In this document: one piece after another, positions 27,816 to 35,283 of the stretch
How positions within the stretch are numbered: the stretch's first letter is position 1
Layout of the letters: each line of letters starts with the position of its first letter
Assembly (NCBI RefSeq): GCF_016757735.1
Contig: NZ_CP068439.1
Location: forward strand, 1,488,001 to 1,552,000
Source: Aequorivita iocasae
GTDB taxonomy: Bacteria > Bacteroidota > Bacteroidia > Flavobacteriales > Flavobacteriaceae
Reading direction: 5' to 3'
Length of the DNA: 64,000 nucleotides
Notes under the pieces: generated by a model
The model's input: only the letters and a program-made list of their open reading frames with translations
Database searches by the model: none
What the model was told of the DNA's origin: nothing
Translations under genes and position numbers: made by a program

Positions 27816-27983
27816 ATGAAACAATTATCTGTAAAACCCAGCATTTCATTAAAAGAAGCGGAAGAACATTATCAATTGAGTAGTGAAAATTACACAATTG
27901 ATAGTGCAGAGACTCATTTAGCTTATTACAGAGATAAGCATCAGCTGTACTACCGAACACTTTTAAATCATTATTCAAACTAA
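27816..27983 (+). CDS. Hypothetical 55-residue ICE protein
   Basis: Starts MKQLSVKPSISLKEAEEHYQ, soluble and mostly helical. No family recognised. The support is its position right behind the third leader copy, at the same distance as parB and the DUF932 gene behind theirs, and the short gap to the next ORF. Confidence 0.6.
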   Translation: MKQLSVKPSISLKEAEEHYQLSSENYTIDSAETHLAYYRDKHQLYYRTLLNHYSN

Positions 27984-27994
27984 AACCTCACATT

Positions 27995-28249
27995 ATGGAA
28001 AATTTTAATTTTGTACAACTTGATTTTGGATTCGAGTGTGAACCCGAATCTACACAGAAAAAATCATCGAAATCAAACAAAAAGCGAAGTAACGATTTCG
28101 TTTTTAATTTTATGGATTGTCTCACCAGTCCCATCATTGTCTTTAAATCTGCTTGGAAAGATACAATACCAAGAGACATACTTAAAAACATAAAATTATC
28201 ACGACTATTATGTTCAATGCAACAAGAAGAAATGGCATCGCTTACATAA
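27995..28249 (+). CDS. Hypothetical 84-residue ICE protein
   Basis: Lysine/serine-rich stretch (KKSSKSNKKRS, about residues 22-33) followed by a hydrophobic segment around VFNFMDCLTSPIIVF. No family recognised. It lies 11 bp after the previous ORF in the same direction, likely the same mRNA. Confidence 0.5.
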   Translation: MENFNFVQLDFGFECEPESTQKKSSKSNKKRSNDFVFNFMDCLTSPIIVFKSAWKDTIPRDILKNIKLSRLLCSMQQEEMASLT

Positions 28250-28261
28250 ACTTTAGCATAT

Positions 28262-28546
28262 ATGATGCCCAGAACTTATGAAGCACCAATGCCTACCGAA
28301 TGGGTAAATATTTATACTTGGCTAGGTCTTCAGTATGCAATTCAGTTTAAGAATAGTGGCCAATTGAATGCAATGACTGAAATCGCACCAAGCAAACTTT
28401 CAGAATATGAAATGGGACGTTTGAATAGTTTGAGAAGTTGGATTTATGATAAAAGAAGAAAGGCTTTAAAAGATAGATTAAAAATAGCTGAAAAATCAGA
28501 AACAAAAATATTATCTGAAAATCAAAAAATACTTTTTGAAGAGTGA
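28262..28546 (+). CDS. Hypothetical 94-residue ICE protein
   Basis: Begins MMPRTYEAPMPTEWVNIYTW, then a highly charged helical C-terminal half (about 55-90). No family recognised. Third ORF of a small cluster behind leader copy 3, 12 bp after the previous one. Confidence 0.5.
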   Translation: MMPRTYEAPMPTEWVNIYTWLGLQYAIQFKNSGQLNAMTEIAPSKLSEYEMGRLNSLRSWIYDKRRKALKDRLKIAEKSETKILSENQKILFEE

Positions 28547-28579
28547 GCTAACTATTCACCCTTTTATTTAATACGAGTT

Positions 28580-28757
28580 TCATAAGCCATTCAGCACATT
28601 CCCCTGCATTTCGCGAAAAGCTACATTTCGGGAAAAGAGCTTCACTACAAATATCTTGGACACAATCCCCAATTTCGACTTTCCATTCCGTTAACCCTTC
28701 CCGATTCTCTGGGAAGGAACACTACATTTCCAAGCCAAAATCGTGAATAGCGTCCGC
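28580..28757. repeat. Structured repeat R3
   Basis: Third copy, same orientation as R1 and R2. Its variable hairpin is CCTTCCC (28696-28702) with GGGAAGG (28711-28717), different in sequence from both others but at the same place. Short ORFs through it lie in different frames in the three copies, so it is not protein coding. Confidence 0.85.
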
Positions 28758-28783
28758 CAAATCGGAATTCCATTTAATGATTT

Positions 28784-29066
28784 GGTGTCGCTTCCTACGT
28801 TTTTATACTTCACAAAAGCTTTTAGACCTACATCCGCACCCTCGCTGTTATACCCTTTTTTTGCCAGCAAAATACCAACATTTTGAACTTGAACAGACTG
28901 CATAAAACGTTCTCGCTGCGCTTCACTTTTTATAAGTCCTTATCAATTCAAAATCTTGAAAATGTATCAGCAACAAAAAAAGGTAACAGCGAGGGCGCTA
29001 TGGGAAGTAAATCTAAAATGAATCTTATGAAATCTTACAAAAACATCAAAAAGGAAGCGACACCAA
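28784..29066. repeat. Foldback (long inverted repeat) element
   Basis: Outer arms GGTGTCGCTTCC and GGAAGCGACACC; inner arms CCCTCGCTGTTA (28839-28850) with TAACAGCGAGGG (28984-28995), and CCTTTTTTTGC (28854-28864) with GCAACAAAAAAAGG (28970-28983). The DNA between outer and inner arms is also partly complementary, so each arm is roughly 80-100 bp around a loop of about 105 bp. It may be a MITE-like foldback element or an inverted duplication of part of a small gene. No clear target-site duplication is seen. Confidence 0.75.
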
Positions 29067-29173
29067 AAAAAACAAAAAAGGAAAACGCTCAAGATATAAT
29101 AAGTAAATCACTTCAAAAAAATATAACAATAAACTGTCTGAATGGTTCAGATAGCATTTTAATTAATCTTTAA
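29000..29173 (+). CDS. Possible 57-residue lysine-rich ORF before ssb
   Basis: From ATG 29000, MGSKSKMNLMKSYKNIKKEA..., basic and low in complexity. It overlaps the right arm of the foldback element and ends 10 bp before ssb. The left arm read on the minus strand gives a related peptide (NSEGADVG... against NSEGAMGS...), which could mean a real but duplicated small gene. Weakly supported. Confidence 0.3.
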   Translation: MGSKSKMNLMKSYKNIKKEATPKKTKKENAQDIISKSLQKNITINCLNGSDSILINL

Positions 29174-29183
29174 ATATTTTATT

Positions 29184-29528
29184 ATGAGTACTTTAAAAAA
29201 TCACGTACAGTTAATCGGAAACGTTGGACAAGAGCCAACCATTACAAACCTTGAAAGCGGTAAAAAAGTAGCCCGTTTTTCACTCGCTACTAATGAGTAT
29301 TACAAGGATGCCAAAGGCGAAAAACAAACAGAAACCAATTGGCATACCGTTGTGGCTTGGGGCAAGACTGCCGAAATTATCGAAAAATTTGTAGGTAAAG
29401 GCAAGGAAGTAGGTGTTACGGGAAAATTGAAATCCCGAAGCTACGAGGACAAAGAGGGTATCAAGCGATTTGTTACCGAAATCGAAGCAAATGAAATCCT
29501 TTTACTTGGAAGTAAAAATGACAAGTAA
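29184..29528 (+). CDS. ssb: Single-stranded DNA-binding protein 1 (ICE)
   Basis: 114 residues spanning one OB-fold: NHVQLIGNVGQEP at the start, TNWHTVVAWGK in the middle, EANEILLLG at the end. The acidic C-terminal tail (DDDIPF-like) that recruits host proteins in housekeeping SSB is absent. SSB on an ICE likely covers the transferred strand. Followed by its own terminator. Confidence 0.93.
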   Translation: MSTLKNHVQLIGNVGQEPTITNLESGKKVARFSLATNEYYKDAKGEKQTETNWHTVVAWGKTAEIIEKFVGKGKEVGVTGKLKSRSYEDKEGIKRFVTEIEANEILLLGSKNDK

Positions 29529-29540
29529 TTCTTAAAAATT

Positions 29541-29577
29541 AAAGAGGGCGTTCCTCTCGAAAGTTGCGCCCTTTTTT
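29541..29577 (+). terminator. Terminator after ssb 1
   Basis: Stem AAGAGGGCG / CGCCCTTTT with a 16-nt loop and a T run, 13 bp after the stop. Confidence 0.75.
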
Positions 29578-29603
29578 CATTAAAAATCTTTAAAATTTTT
29601 ATT

Positions 29604-29948
29604 ATGAAAACTATTAAAAATCACGTTCAGTTAATCGGGAACTTTGGGCAAGACCCACAGGTTACAAATCTTGAAAACGGAAAAATTGTGGCGCAGTTCT
29701 CAATGGCTACAAATGAAAATTACGAAGACTCAAAAGGGCAGAAGCAATCGGAAACCCATTGGCATAGTATTGTGGCTTGGGGAAAACTTGCTTCAATCAT
29801 TGAGAAATATGCAGTAGTAGGAAAACAAATTGCCATTGCGGGCAAATTGGCGCAACGCTCTTATGAAACCAAGGAAGGCGAAAAACGATACTATACCGAA
29901 GTTGTAGCAAGGGAAATTCTTTTGGTCGGGTCTAAAAATGGTAAGTAA
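29604..29948 (+). CDS. ssb: Single-stranded DNA-binding protein 2 (ICE)
   Basis: A tandem paralogue of the same length (114 residues), about 65% identical to the first, with the same NHVQLIGNFGQDP start and no acidic tail (ends LLVGSKNGK). Even the sequence before the start (AAAATTTTTATT) resembles that of ssb 1, so upstream control was duplicated too. Confidence 0.93.
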   Translation: MKTIKNHVQLIGNFGQDPQVTNLENGKIVAQFSMATNENYEDSKGQKQSETHWHSIVAWGKLASIIEKYAVVGKQIAIAGKLAQRSYETKEGEKRYYTEVVAREILLVGSKNGK

Positions 29949-29960
29949 CCATAAAAATCC

Positions 29961-30006
29961 AAGAGGGCACAGATACCAGTTTTCAATTAGTTCGTGCCCT
30001 CTTTTA
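29961..30006 (+). terminator. Terminator after ssb 2
   Basis: Stem AAGAGGGCAC / GTGCCCTCTTTT around a 23-nt loop. It shares AAGAGGGC with the ssb 1 terminator, so gene and terminator were duplicated as a unit. Confidence 0.75.
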
Positions 30007-30030
30007 ATTATTCACTTAAATAAATGAACA

Positions 30031-30411
30031 ATGAAAGCACAAGTTAACGAAATAAAAGAAGGATTGCAACATTTTCACGGTACGGAAATGTTCTATCAAA
30101 TCCCATTATTAAGAACACGTTTTACAGACGGACTAAAATATCTTGCTAATGTAGCAGATTGTTTTTGGCTCATTACGGACACTTCCGTAATTGCAAAAAG
30201 TCTGATGAACCGAAGCGAATTTGTTACCATCGACTTTAAAAGATTACCCGAAGATGAACAAGTCGTTACAGGCTACGAAGCTGAAATTATTTATACCGAT
30301 GGCAACGATAATGTTCTGGAAAAACACGGCTATCGGGCAACCCATTTTCCGCTCGATGAATTGCGTTTATTTTTTGTAAATGATACGCTGATGTTACCAA
30401 GCGAATACTAA
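30031..30411 (+). CDS. DUF6876 family protein
   Basis: 126 residues, soluble. The sequence (MFYQIPLL...DGLKYLANVADCFWLIT ... YRATHFPLDEL) matches the DUF6876 pattern seen on Bacteroidota ICEs and plasmids. Function unknown. It lies 12 bp before the next ORF. Confidence 0.75.
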   Translation: MKAQVNEIKEGLQHFHGTEMFYQIPLLRTRFTDGLKYLANVADCFWLITDTSVIAKSLMNRSEFVTIDFKRLPEDEQVVTGYEAEIIYTDGNDNVLEKHGYRATHFPLDELRLFFVNDTLMLPSEY

Positions 30412-30422
30412 AATTTAAAGCT

Positions 30423-30620
30423 ATGGTTTATCTAAATTTTACAGACTTGAGCGAGGAGGCTCAAAACCGTCTTTTAGAAAATTCTAAAAAAGATGTGGAA
30501 CGAAAATTTGGCGATGATATTCGCAAATACGTAAGGGAAAATTATACCTGTTTTGAAACGATGATAGAGGAAGAAGCATTACGAAATTTATATTCCTATA
30601 AGTTCATATTCAACATCTAA
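30423..30620 (+). CDS. Hypothetical 65-residue ICE protein
   Basis: MVYLNFTDLSEEAQNRLLENSKKD..., a small acidic helical protein. Similar short proteins follow DUF6876 genes on related elements. Function unknown. Followed by a terminator. Confidence 0.6.
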   Translation: MVYLNFTDLSEEAQNRLLENSKKDVERKFGDDIRKYVRENYTCFETMIEEEALRNLYSYKFIFNI

Positions 30621-30641
30621 TTTTCTAAACTTAATAATCAA

Positions 30642-30668
30642 GCACCTCTAAATTTTGGAGGTGTTTTT
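30642..30668 (+). terminator. Terminator after the DUF6876 unit
   Basis: Stem CACCTC / GAGGTG, a 9-nt loop and five T. Confidence 0.7.
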
Positions 30669-30856
30669 GTATGCAATTAATTTCAAGTCGAGAAAAAAGC
30701 GTATCTTTATTTCGCTGAAATTCAGCTCACATAAATTCATATAGTTATCCCATTTTTAACTTTCGCTGATAGCTGTATCCATCTATATTTTACATTGAGG
30801 AATTTTCGAATTCCTAAAAGGCAATTGGCTTTTTAGCCAGATTGTATGAAATTTTT

Positions 30857-31060
30857 GTTCGCCTGTGGCGAACGAAAAGGAATAGCAAGAGGGTAACGGG
30901 CAGAGCCACGTTACATATTTCTTTTAGCGTATAATCCATTAATTTTCAAATACTTGAAAATTAATGGATTATATAAATTTCTTCGATTTGCGTCAAATGC
31001 CCCCACACAGTCTGTAAACAGGGATGGATTTACGTCAAACACAAAAAAAAGCGAAAAAAA
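30857..31060. other. Probable oriT region upstream of the mob genes
   Basis: Within the 440-bp gene-free gap before the mobilisation genes are a hairpin GTTCGCC-TGT-GGCGAAC (30857-30873), a perfect inverted repeat with 19-bp arms and a 4-bp spacer (30931-30949 and 30954-30972), and a repeated ATTTGCGTCAAA / ATTTACGTCAAA pair near 30986 and 31029. Inverted repeats next to relaxase genes are the usual form of oriT. The nic site cannot be placed. Bases 30669-30856 hold only a short palindrome (GCTGAA-A-TTCAGC, 30714-30726). Confidence 0.55.
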
Positions 31061-31441
31061 ATGGATTCATTCATCACCATCAGGTTCAAAAGGAAAACTG
31101 CCAAACGTTTTCAGGAATTTTCAAAGACACACTTCAAGACCCATACCGAAGCAATGGAAAATATTCTTGATTTTTTCTTCTATAACGAGATATCCCCAAA
31201 GGAAAAATTGGGTCCGACAGGGCGAACCATCGAAGCCAAACTATTAAAAAGAATCAATGCAGTAATCGCTATAATGAGGGATGTTGAAAAGACCCAAACC
31301 AAGCCCACGGTCGCAATGATTCAATCCCTTTTTGAGACAGAACAGCCAAACAAAAAACCGCTGATTTTGGAAAAGAAATATGCCGAAGAAAAAAAGGAAG
31401 TACGCTTCCGTGAAAAACAAAATCCAAGTAACCAACTGTAA
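31061..31441 (+). CDS. BfmA/BtgA-type mobilisation protein
   Basis: 126 residues. A ribbon-helix-helix-like N-terminus (FITIRFKRKTAKRFQEF...) is followed by a basic, helical C-terminus, as in BfmA/BtgA accessory mobilisation proteins that bind near oriT. It directly precedes the relaxase gene (11 bp), the usual two-gene mob operon. Confidence 0.8.
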   Translation: MDSFITIRFKRKTAKRFQEFSKTHFKTHTEAMENILDFFFYNEISPKEKLGPTGRTIEAKLLKRINAVIAIMRDVEKTQTKPTVAMIQSLFETEQPNKKPLILEKKYAEEKKEVRFREKQNPSNQL

Positions 31442-31452
31442 ATTTTTGAGCT

Positions 31453-32484
31453 ATGTATATTACAATCTCACCTCAAAAAATAGGAGGTAATTATTCTAAA
31501 AGTTCGGCTGATTTTGTTGGCTATCTGGAGAAGGAAAACCAAGGATTGGAACAACAGGATATGGAGCATTTTTTTAACCAATATGGCGACGAGATTTCAG
31601 CAGAGGAAGTGGTCAAGGAAATTGATGGCAATACGGCAAAACTCGAAAAGCACGAACCACGGTTTTATTCCATTACCGTAAGCCCATCTAAATACGAACT
31701 GAAACGGTTGCAGAACCATAGTGAGGATTTGCAAAAATACACCCGTGAGATTATGAAGGATTATGTGGCTTCATTTAATCGCGAAATCAATGGGCGACCC
31801 ATTACAATCGATGATATAAAATACTATGCTAAAATTGAACACCAAAGAGCCTTTAAAGGAACGGACTTTCAGATAAAAGAAAACCAACCGTATGCCACAA
31901 AAATACTTCAACTAAAAACTGAAATCCGAAATGTGCAAGATGGACGAGCAGAAGGGAATGTGAAAAAATTGGAAAAAGAAATAGGGAAACTCGAAAGAGA
32001 AGCCCCACACCAACAGAACGGAAAACGAATCGTACAAGGAATGCCAAAAGCAGGAAACCAAAGTCATATCCATATAATTGTGAGCCGTAAGGATGCTTCC
32101 AATAAATTCAGCTTGTCCCCAGGAAGTAAGTACAAAGCTTCCGATGTTGAATTAAATGGTAAAACGGTAAAACGGGGATTTGACAGAGATGGATTTTTTA
32201 CAAAAGCAGAAAAGACTTTTGACAAGACTTTTGACTATCAAAGGAACTTCGCCGAAACCTATAAAGCAAGAAAGGATTTCATCAAGAATCCGAAAATCTA
32301 TTTTGCTTCATTAATGAAACTGCCCACCAACGAAAAAGCATTGGCGTTCAAAATAATGGGGAAAAGTGGCATCCCGATGATGCCGAGTATTCCTGTTACA
32401 CAGGCACAATTGGCGATGAAAATTTTTAATAGTCTACGACGTGGTGCGGAAGTAGCCATTAAATCGAGTTCCATCGGAATCTAA
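31453..32484 (+). CDS. Relaxase/mobilisation protein (DUF5712, MobB-like)
   Basis: 343 residues. The HxH-type metal motif SHIHIIVSRKD (about residue 203) fits the relaxase fold; the first half holds the likely tyrosine region (YSITVSPSKYELKRL). Relaxases nick one strand at oriT and lead it into the recipient. It sits between the accessory mob gene and the coupling protein gene. Confidence 0.82.
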   Translation: MYITISPQKIGGNYSKSSADFVGYLEKENQGLEQQDMEHFFNQYGDEISAEEVVKEIDGNTAKLEKHEPRFYSITVSPSKYELKRLQNHSEDLQKYTREIMKDYVASFNREINGRPITIDDIKYYAKIEHQRAFKGTDFQIKENQPYATKILQLKTEIRNVQDGRAEGNVKKLEKEIGKLEREAPHQQNGKRIVQGMPKAGNQSHIHIIVSRKDASNKFSLSPGSKYKASDVELNGKTVKRGFDRDGFFTKAEKTFDKTFDYQRNFAETYKARKDFIKNPKIYFASLMKLPTNEKALAFKIMGKSGIPMMPSIPVTQAQLAMKIFNSLRRGAEVAIKSSSIGI

Positions 32485-32493
32485 TTTAAAATT

Positions 32494-34074
32494 ATGCAAA
32501 TGGACAATCTCGTAACTGTACTTTTTATTATTGGTTTGGCCAGTAGTGTTTTCTATGGAATATTTCGGATAAGCAGATATGCATTTGTCGTCAATTTTCT
32601 GTTGATTGGCGCACTTGTATATTATTTAAATGAACAATTACCATTGGTGCAAGTAGCACTTTACTTGGTTTGTCCTCTGATATTAATTAATATAGGAATG
32701 TATGTATTCTTGCATAAAACGGACGAGCCTAAAAGTGGAAATGCCAAATATCAGGTCAACTTTGCCACTACAAAAGGTAACTTCAAACTGGATAACATCA
32801 AACGTGGTGCATCTATAATCGGTTCTGCGGGAAGTGGAAAGACCGAAAGTGTAGTCTATGGTTTTTTGAAACACTTCGAAAAAGAAGGGTTTTGCGGTAT
32901 TATTCACGATTACAAAGATTTTGAACTGACCGAAATAGCTTATCCACTCTTTAAGGATGGCGATATCCCTTTTAAGGTCATTTCCTTCGATAAAATCATC
33001 CATAGGGTAAATCCTATTGCGCCACGCTATTTAGAGAACGAGGAAAGCGTAAATGAGGTTTCAAGGGTATTAATTGAAAACCTTTTAGAACAAAGGGAAT
33101 CAGGAACAACCGGAACAACTAAATTTTTCAATGATGCTGCGGAAGGCTTGATTGGTGGATTGATTTGGAAATTGAAAACGACCTATCCACAATTCTGTAC
33201 CCTTCCACACTTAATTGCGGTTTATCAATATTTGGACACGGAAAGCCTTATCCGATTTTTGGAAACCAATACGACATCGAGGGCAATGGCAGATGCTTTT
33301 ATTAGTGGAAAGGATTCTGAAAGACAGACCGCAGGAGTAAAAAGCACCTTGGCCAATGCTTTGAAACGAATTAGTACACAGCGCATTTTTATGGCGTTGT
33401 CTGCGGACGAAGTTCCTTTAAATATAAATAGTCCAGAAAACCCCTGTGTGATTTCAATAGTGAACAATCCAAAATTTGAAACATCTTATTCGCCTGTAAT
33501 AGCGACCATCATTCATACGATTACAAAGCAAATGAGCATTCGGAATTCTAAACCATCTTTTCTATTGATGGAAGAAGCACCAACCATTCGTTTATTGAAT
33601 ATGCATCGTATTCCTGCGACACTTCGAAGCTATAATATTTCTACGATTTATGTGATGCAGGACAAAATACAAAATGATATGATGTATGGGGACAAGGCAA
33701 GCAAAGCGATTTTAAGCAATCTATCCTATCAATTTTTCGGTAAAGTCAATGACCCAGACACCGCAAAATATTACGAACGGTTTTTTGAAATTATTAAGGA
33801 TCCTACCAAAAGTATAAGTCGTGGGCATAATCTCGATTTTGATACTCGAATTACAACTGGAGAAAAAGAAATACCAAAAATTAGGGCAGATGTCTTTTTC
33901 AGATTGAAACAAGGCGAATTTATAACCTATGCAGATGGAAAGGATAAAAAGATACAGTTCAAGTTAGCCAATATTAAAAGAGAGTTTCCGCAAGAATCGA
34001 AGCAGTATTCTCAGTTTGATTTGGAAGCTAATTTTGAACGGGTTTATGAGGAGGCGCAGTCGATATTTGGGTAA
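32494..34074 (+). CDS. Type IV coupling protein (VirD4/TraG-like ATPase)
   Basis: 526 residues. Two or three N-terminal transmembrane helices (about 6-75) anchor it; the cytosolic ATPase has Walker A GSAGSGKTE (about residue 110) and Walker B FLLMEEAPT (about 353). It links the relaxase-DNA complex to the secretion channel. Start at ATG 32494; a second ATG two codons on is possible. Confidence 0.9.
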   Translation: MQMDNLVTVLFIIGLASSVFYGIFRISRYAFVVNFLLIGALVYYLNEQLPLVQVALYLVCPLILINIGMYVFLHKTDEPKSGNAKYQVNFATTKGNFKLDNIKRGASIIGSAGSGKTESVVYGFLKHFEKEGFCGIIHDYKDFELTEIAYPLFKDGDIPFKVISFDKIIHRVNPIAPRYLENEESVNEVSRVLIENLLEQRESGTTGTTKFFNDAAEGLIGGLIWKLKTTYPQFCTLPHLIAVYQYLDTESLIRFLETNTTSRAMADAFISGKDSERQTAGVKSTLANALKRISTQRIFMALSADEVPLNINSPENPCVISIVNNPKFETSYSPVIATIIHTITKQMSIRNSKPSFLLMEEAPTIRLLNMHRIPATLRSYNISTIYVMQDKIQNDMMYGDKASKAILSNLSYQFFGKVNDPDTAKYYERFFEIIKDPTKSISRGHNLDFDTRITTGEKEIPKIRADVFFRLKQGEFITYADGKDKKIQFKLANIKREFPQESKQYSQFDLEANFERVYEEAQSIFG

Positions 34075-34227
34075 TGGGTTATATTGAATATTAATTTATT
34101 GTTGGGGCATTTCATTGAGGATTTTTGTTTTAATTCCTTAATACACTTTTATTTAACTGAAATACAATAAGATGAAGATTCTTTAAAGAGTAGTATAATA
34201 CTAAACTATCAGCATAATTCGTTATAT

Positions 34228-35283
34228 TTGTATAAAATTTACCAGAACGATTTGAGCCAATTTGATTACATAAAAGAAATAGCGAAGTATGGTTTGGAAA
34301 ACGACCAGGAACGCTTATTGACTGTAATCAACGAGCTCGTTGAGCATTCTAAAAAGACTAAAAAAGTGAATTTTGCAATTCAATTGCAATCTATCCTTAA
34401 AGAGTCTATGCGACAACAGAGCACTAATAATTTGACTAAAGTTGGTTCTGATTCTTATTATCAGCGTCTTGATGATCGTGACATTCAAGATTTAATTCTT
34501 GAAAAAATCACTTCAGATTATTCTTTAGAAAACATTGTTGCAGATGATGTCGTAATGGGAGAACTAAAACACTTTATTGAAGAACACGATAAAATTGAAT
34601 TGCTTCAAAGATTCAATCTTCCCGTTTCAAATAAATTACTTTTGCACGGACCTTCTGGTTGTGGTAAAACACTAGCCTCTTACGTGATTGCCGGCGAACT
34701 CAATAAAATGATGGTAGTTGTTAATTTGGGAGCAATCGTCTCTTCTAAATTAGGCGAAACAAGTAAAAATCTTTCTAAAATATTTAAAAAGGCAGCTCTT
34801 GAAGACTGTATTATTTTTATTGATGAATTTGATAGTTTAGGAAAAATCCGTGATTATAGTCAAGACCACGGCGAAATGAAGCGTGTGGTCAATACTATCC
34901 TTCAGTTATTTGATTATTTACCTCAAAGCAGTATTGTTATTGCTGCCACGAATCAAAAAGAAATGTTAGATTCAGCTCTGACGAGAAGATTTGATAATAT
35001 AATAGGATTTTCTTTACCCAACACACAACAAATTAAAAACCTGGTTGAACTAACATTAAGTAAGAGTGGGTTTTTATTCAGTAACAAGAGTGAGGCAACT
35101 AAAATTATGAAGATGTGCGAAGGCTTGTCCTATTACAGTATTCAGAAAACACTGCTCACTGCATTGAAGAGAAGTCTGTTTAAGCATAGTGATAGAGATA
35201 TAAAGTCAATTACTAAAATTGATAGCCATATTTGGAAATCTCTTGTTATTGCAGAAAAGAAATCACTTGACATAAACGCTTAA
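34228..35283 (+). CDS. IetA-like AAA ATPase
   Basis: 351 residues. N-terminal helical region (1-100), then an AAA ATPase with Walker A GPSGCGKT (about 143), Walker B CIIFIDEFD (about 195), sensor 1 IVIAATN and the Arg-rich RRFDNI (about 255). Layout and neighbour match IetA of the IetAS (AAA plus subtilase) plasmid-incompatibility/anti-phage modules. No ATG fits: the frame must start at TTG (34228 or 34252), and TATATTTG at 34223-34230 looks like a -7 box, which favours TTG 34252. The stop codon shares bases with the stop of the opposing protease. Confidence 0.75.
   Translation: MYKIYQNDLSQFDYIKEIAKYGLENDQERLLTVINELVEHSKKTKKVNFAIQLQSILKESMRQQSTNNLTKVGSDSYYQRLDDRDIQDLILEKITSDYSLENIVADDVVMGELKHFIEEHDKIELLQRFNLPVSNKLLLHGPSGCGKTLASYVIAGELNKMMVVVNLGAIVSSKLGETSKNLSKIFKKAALEDCIIFIDEFDSLGKIRDYSQDHGEMKRVVNTILQLFDYLPQSSIVIAATNQKEMLDSALTRRFDNIIGFSLPNTQQIKNLVELTLSKSGFLFSNKSEATKIMKMCEGLSYYSIQKTLLTALKRSLFKHSDRDIKSITKIDSHIWKSLVIAEKKSLDINA

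Noticed and set aside
27247-28757. CRISPR array
   Set aside because: Repeats are about 175 bp, only three, and not separated by regular spacers; no cas genes are present.
28691-28903. 70-residue minus-strand ORF across R3 and the foldback arm
   Set aside because: It joins two unrelated repeats and has no counterpart frame in R1 or R2; kept only as a hint of an inverted duplication.
30954-31247. 97-residue ORF in front of the mob gene
   Set aside because: It overlaps the BfmA/BtgA-type gene in another frame and the oriT-like repeat; composition is not protein-like.
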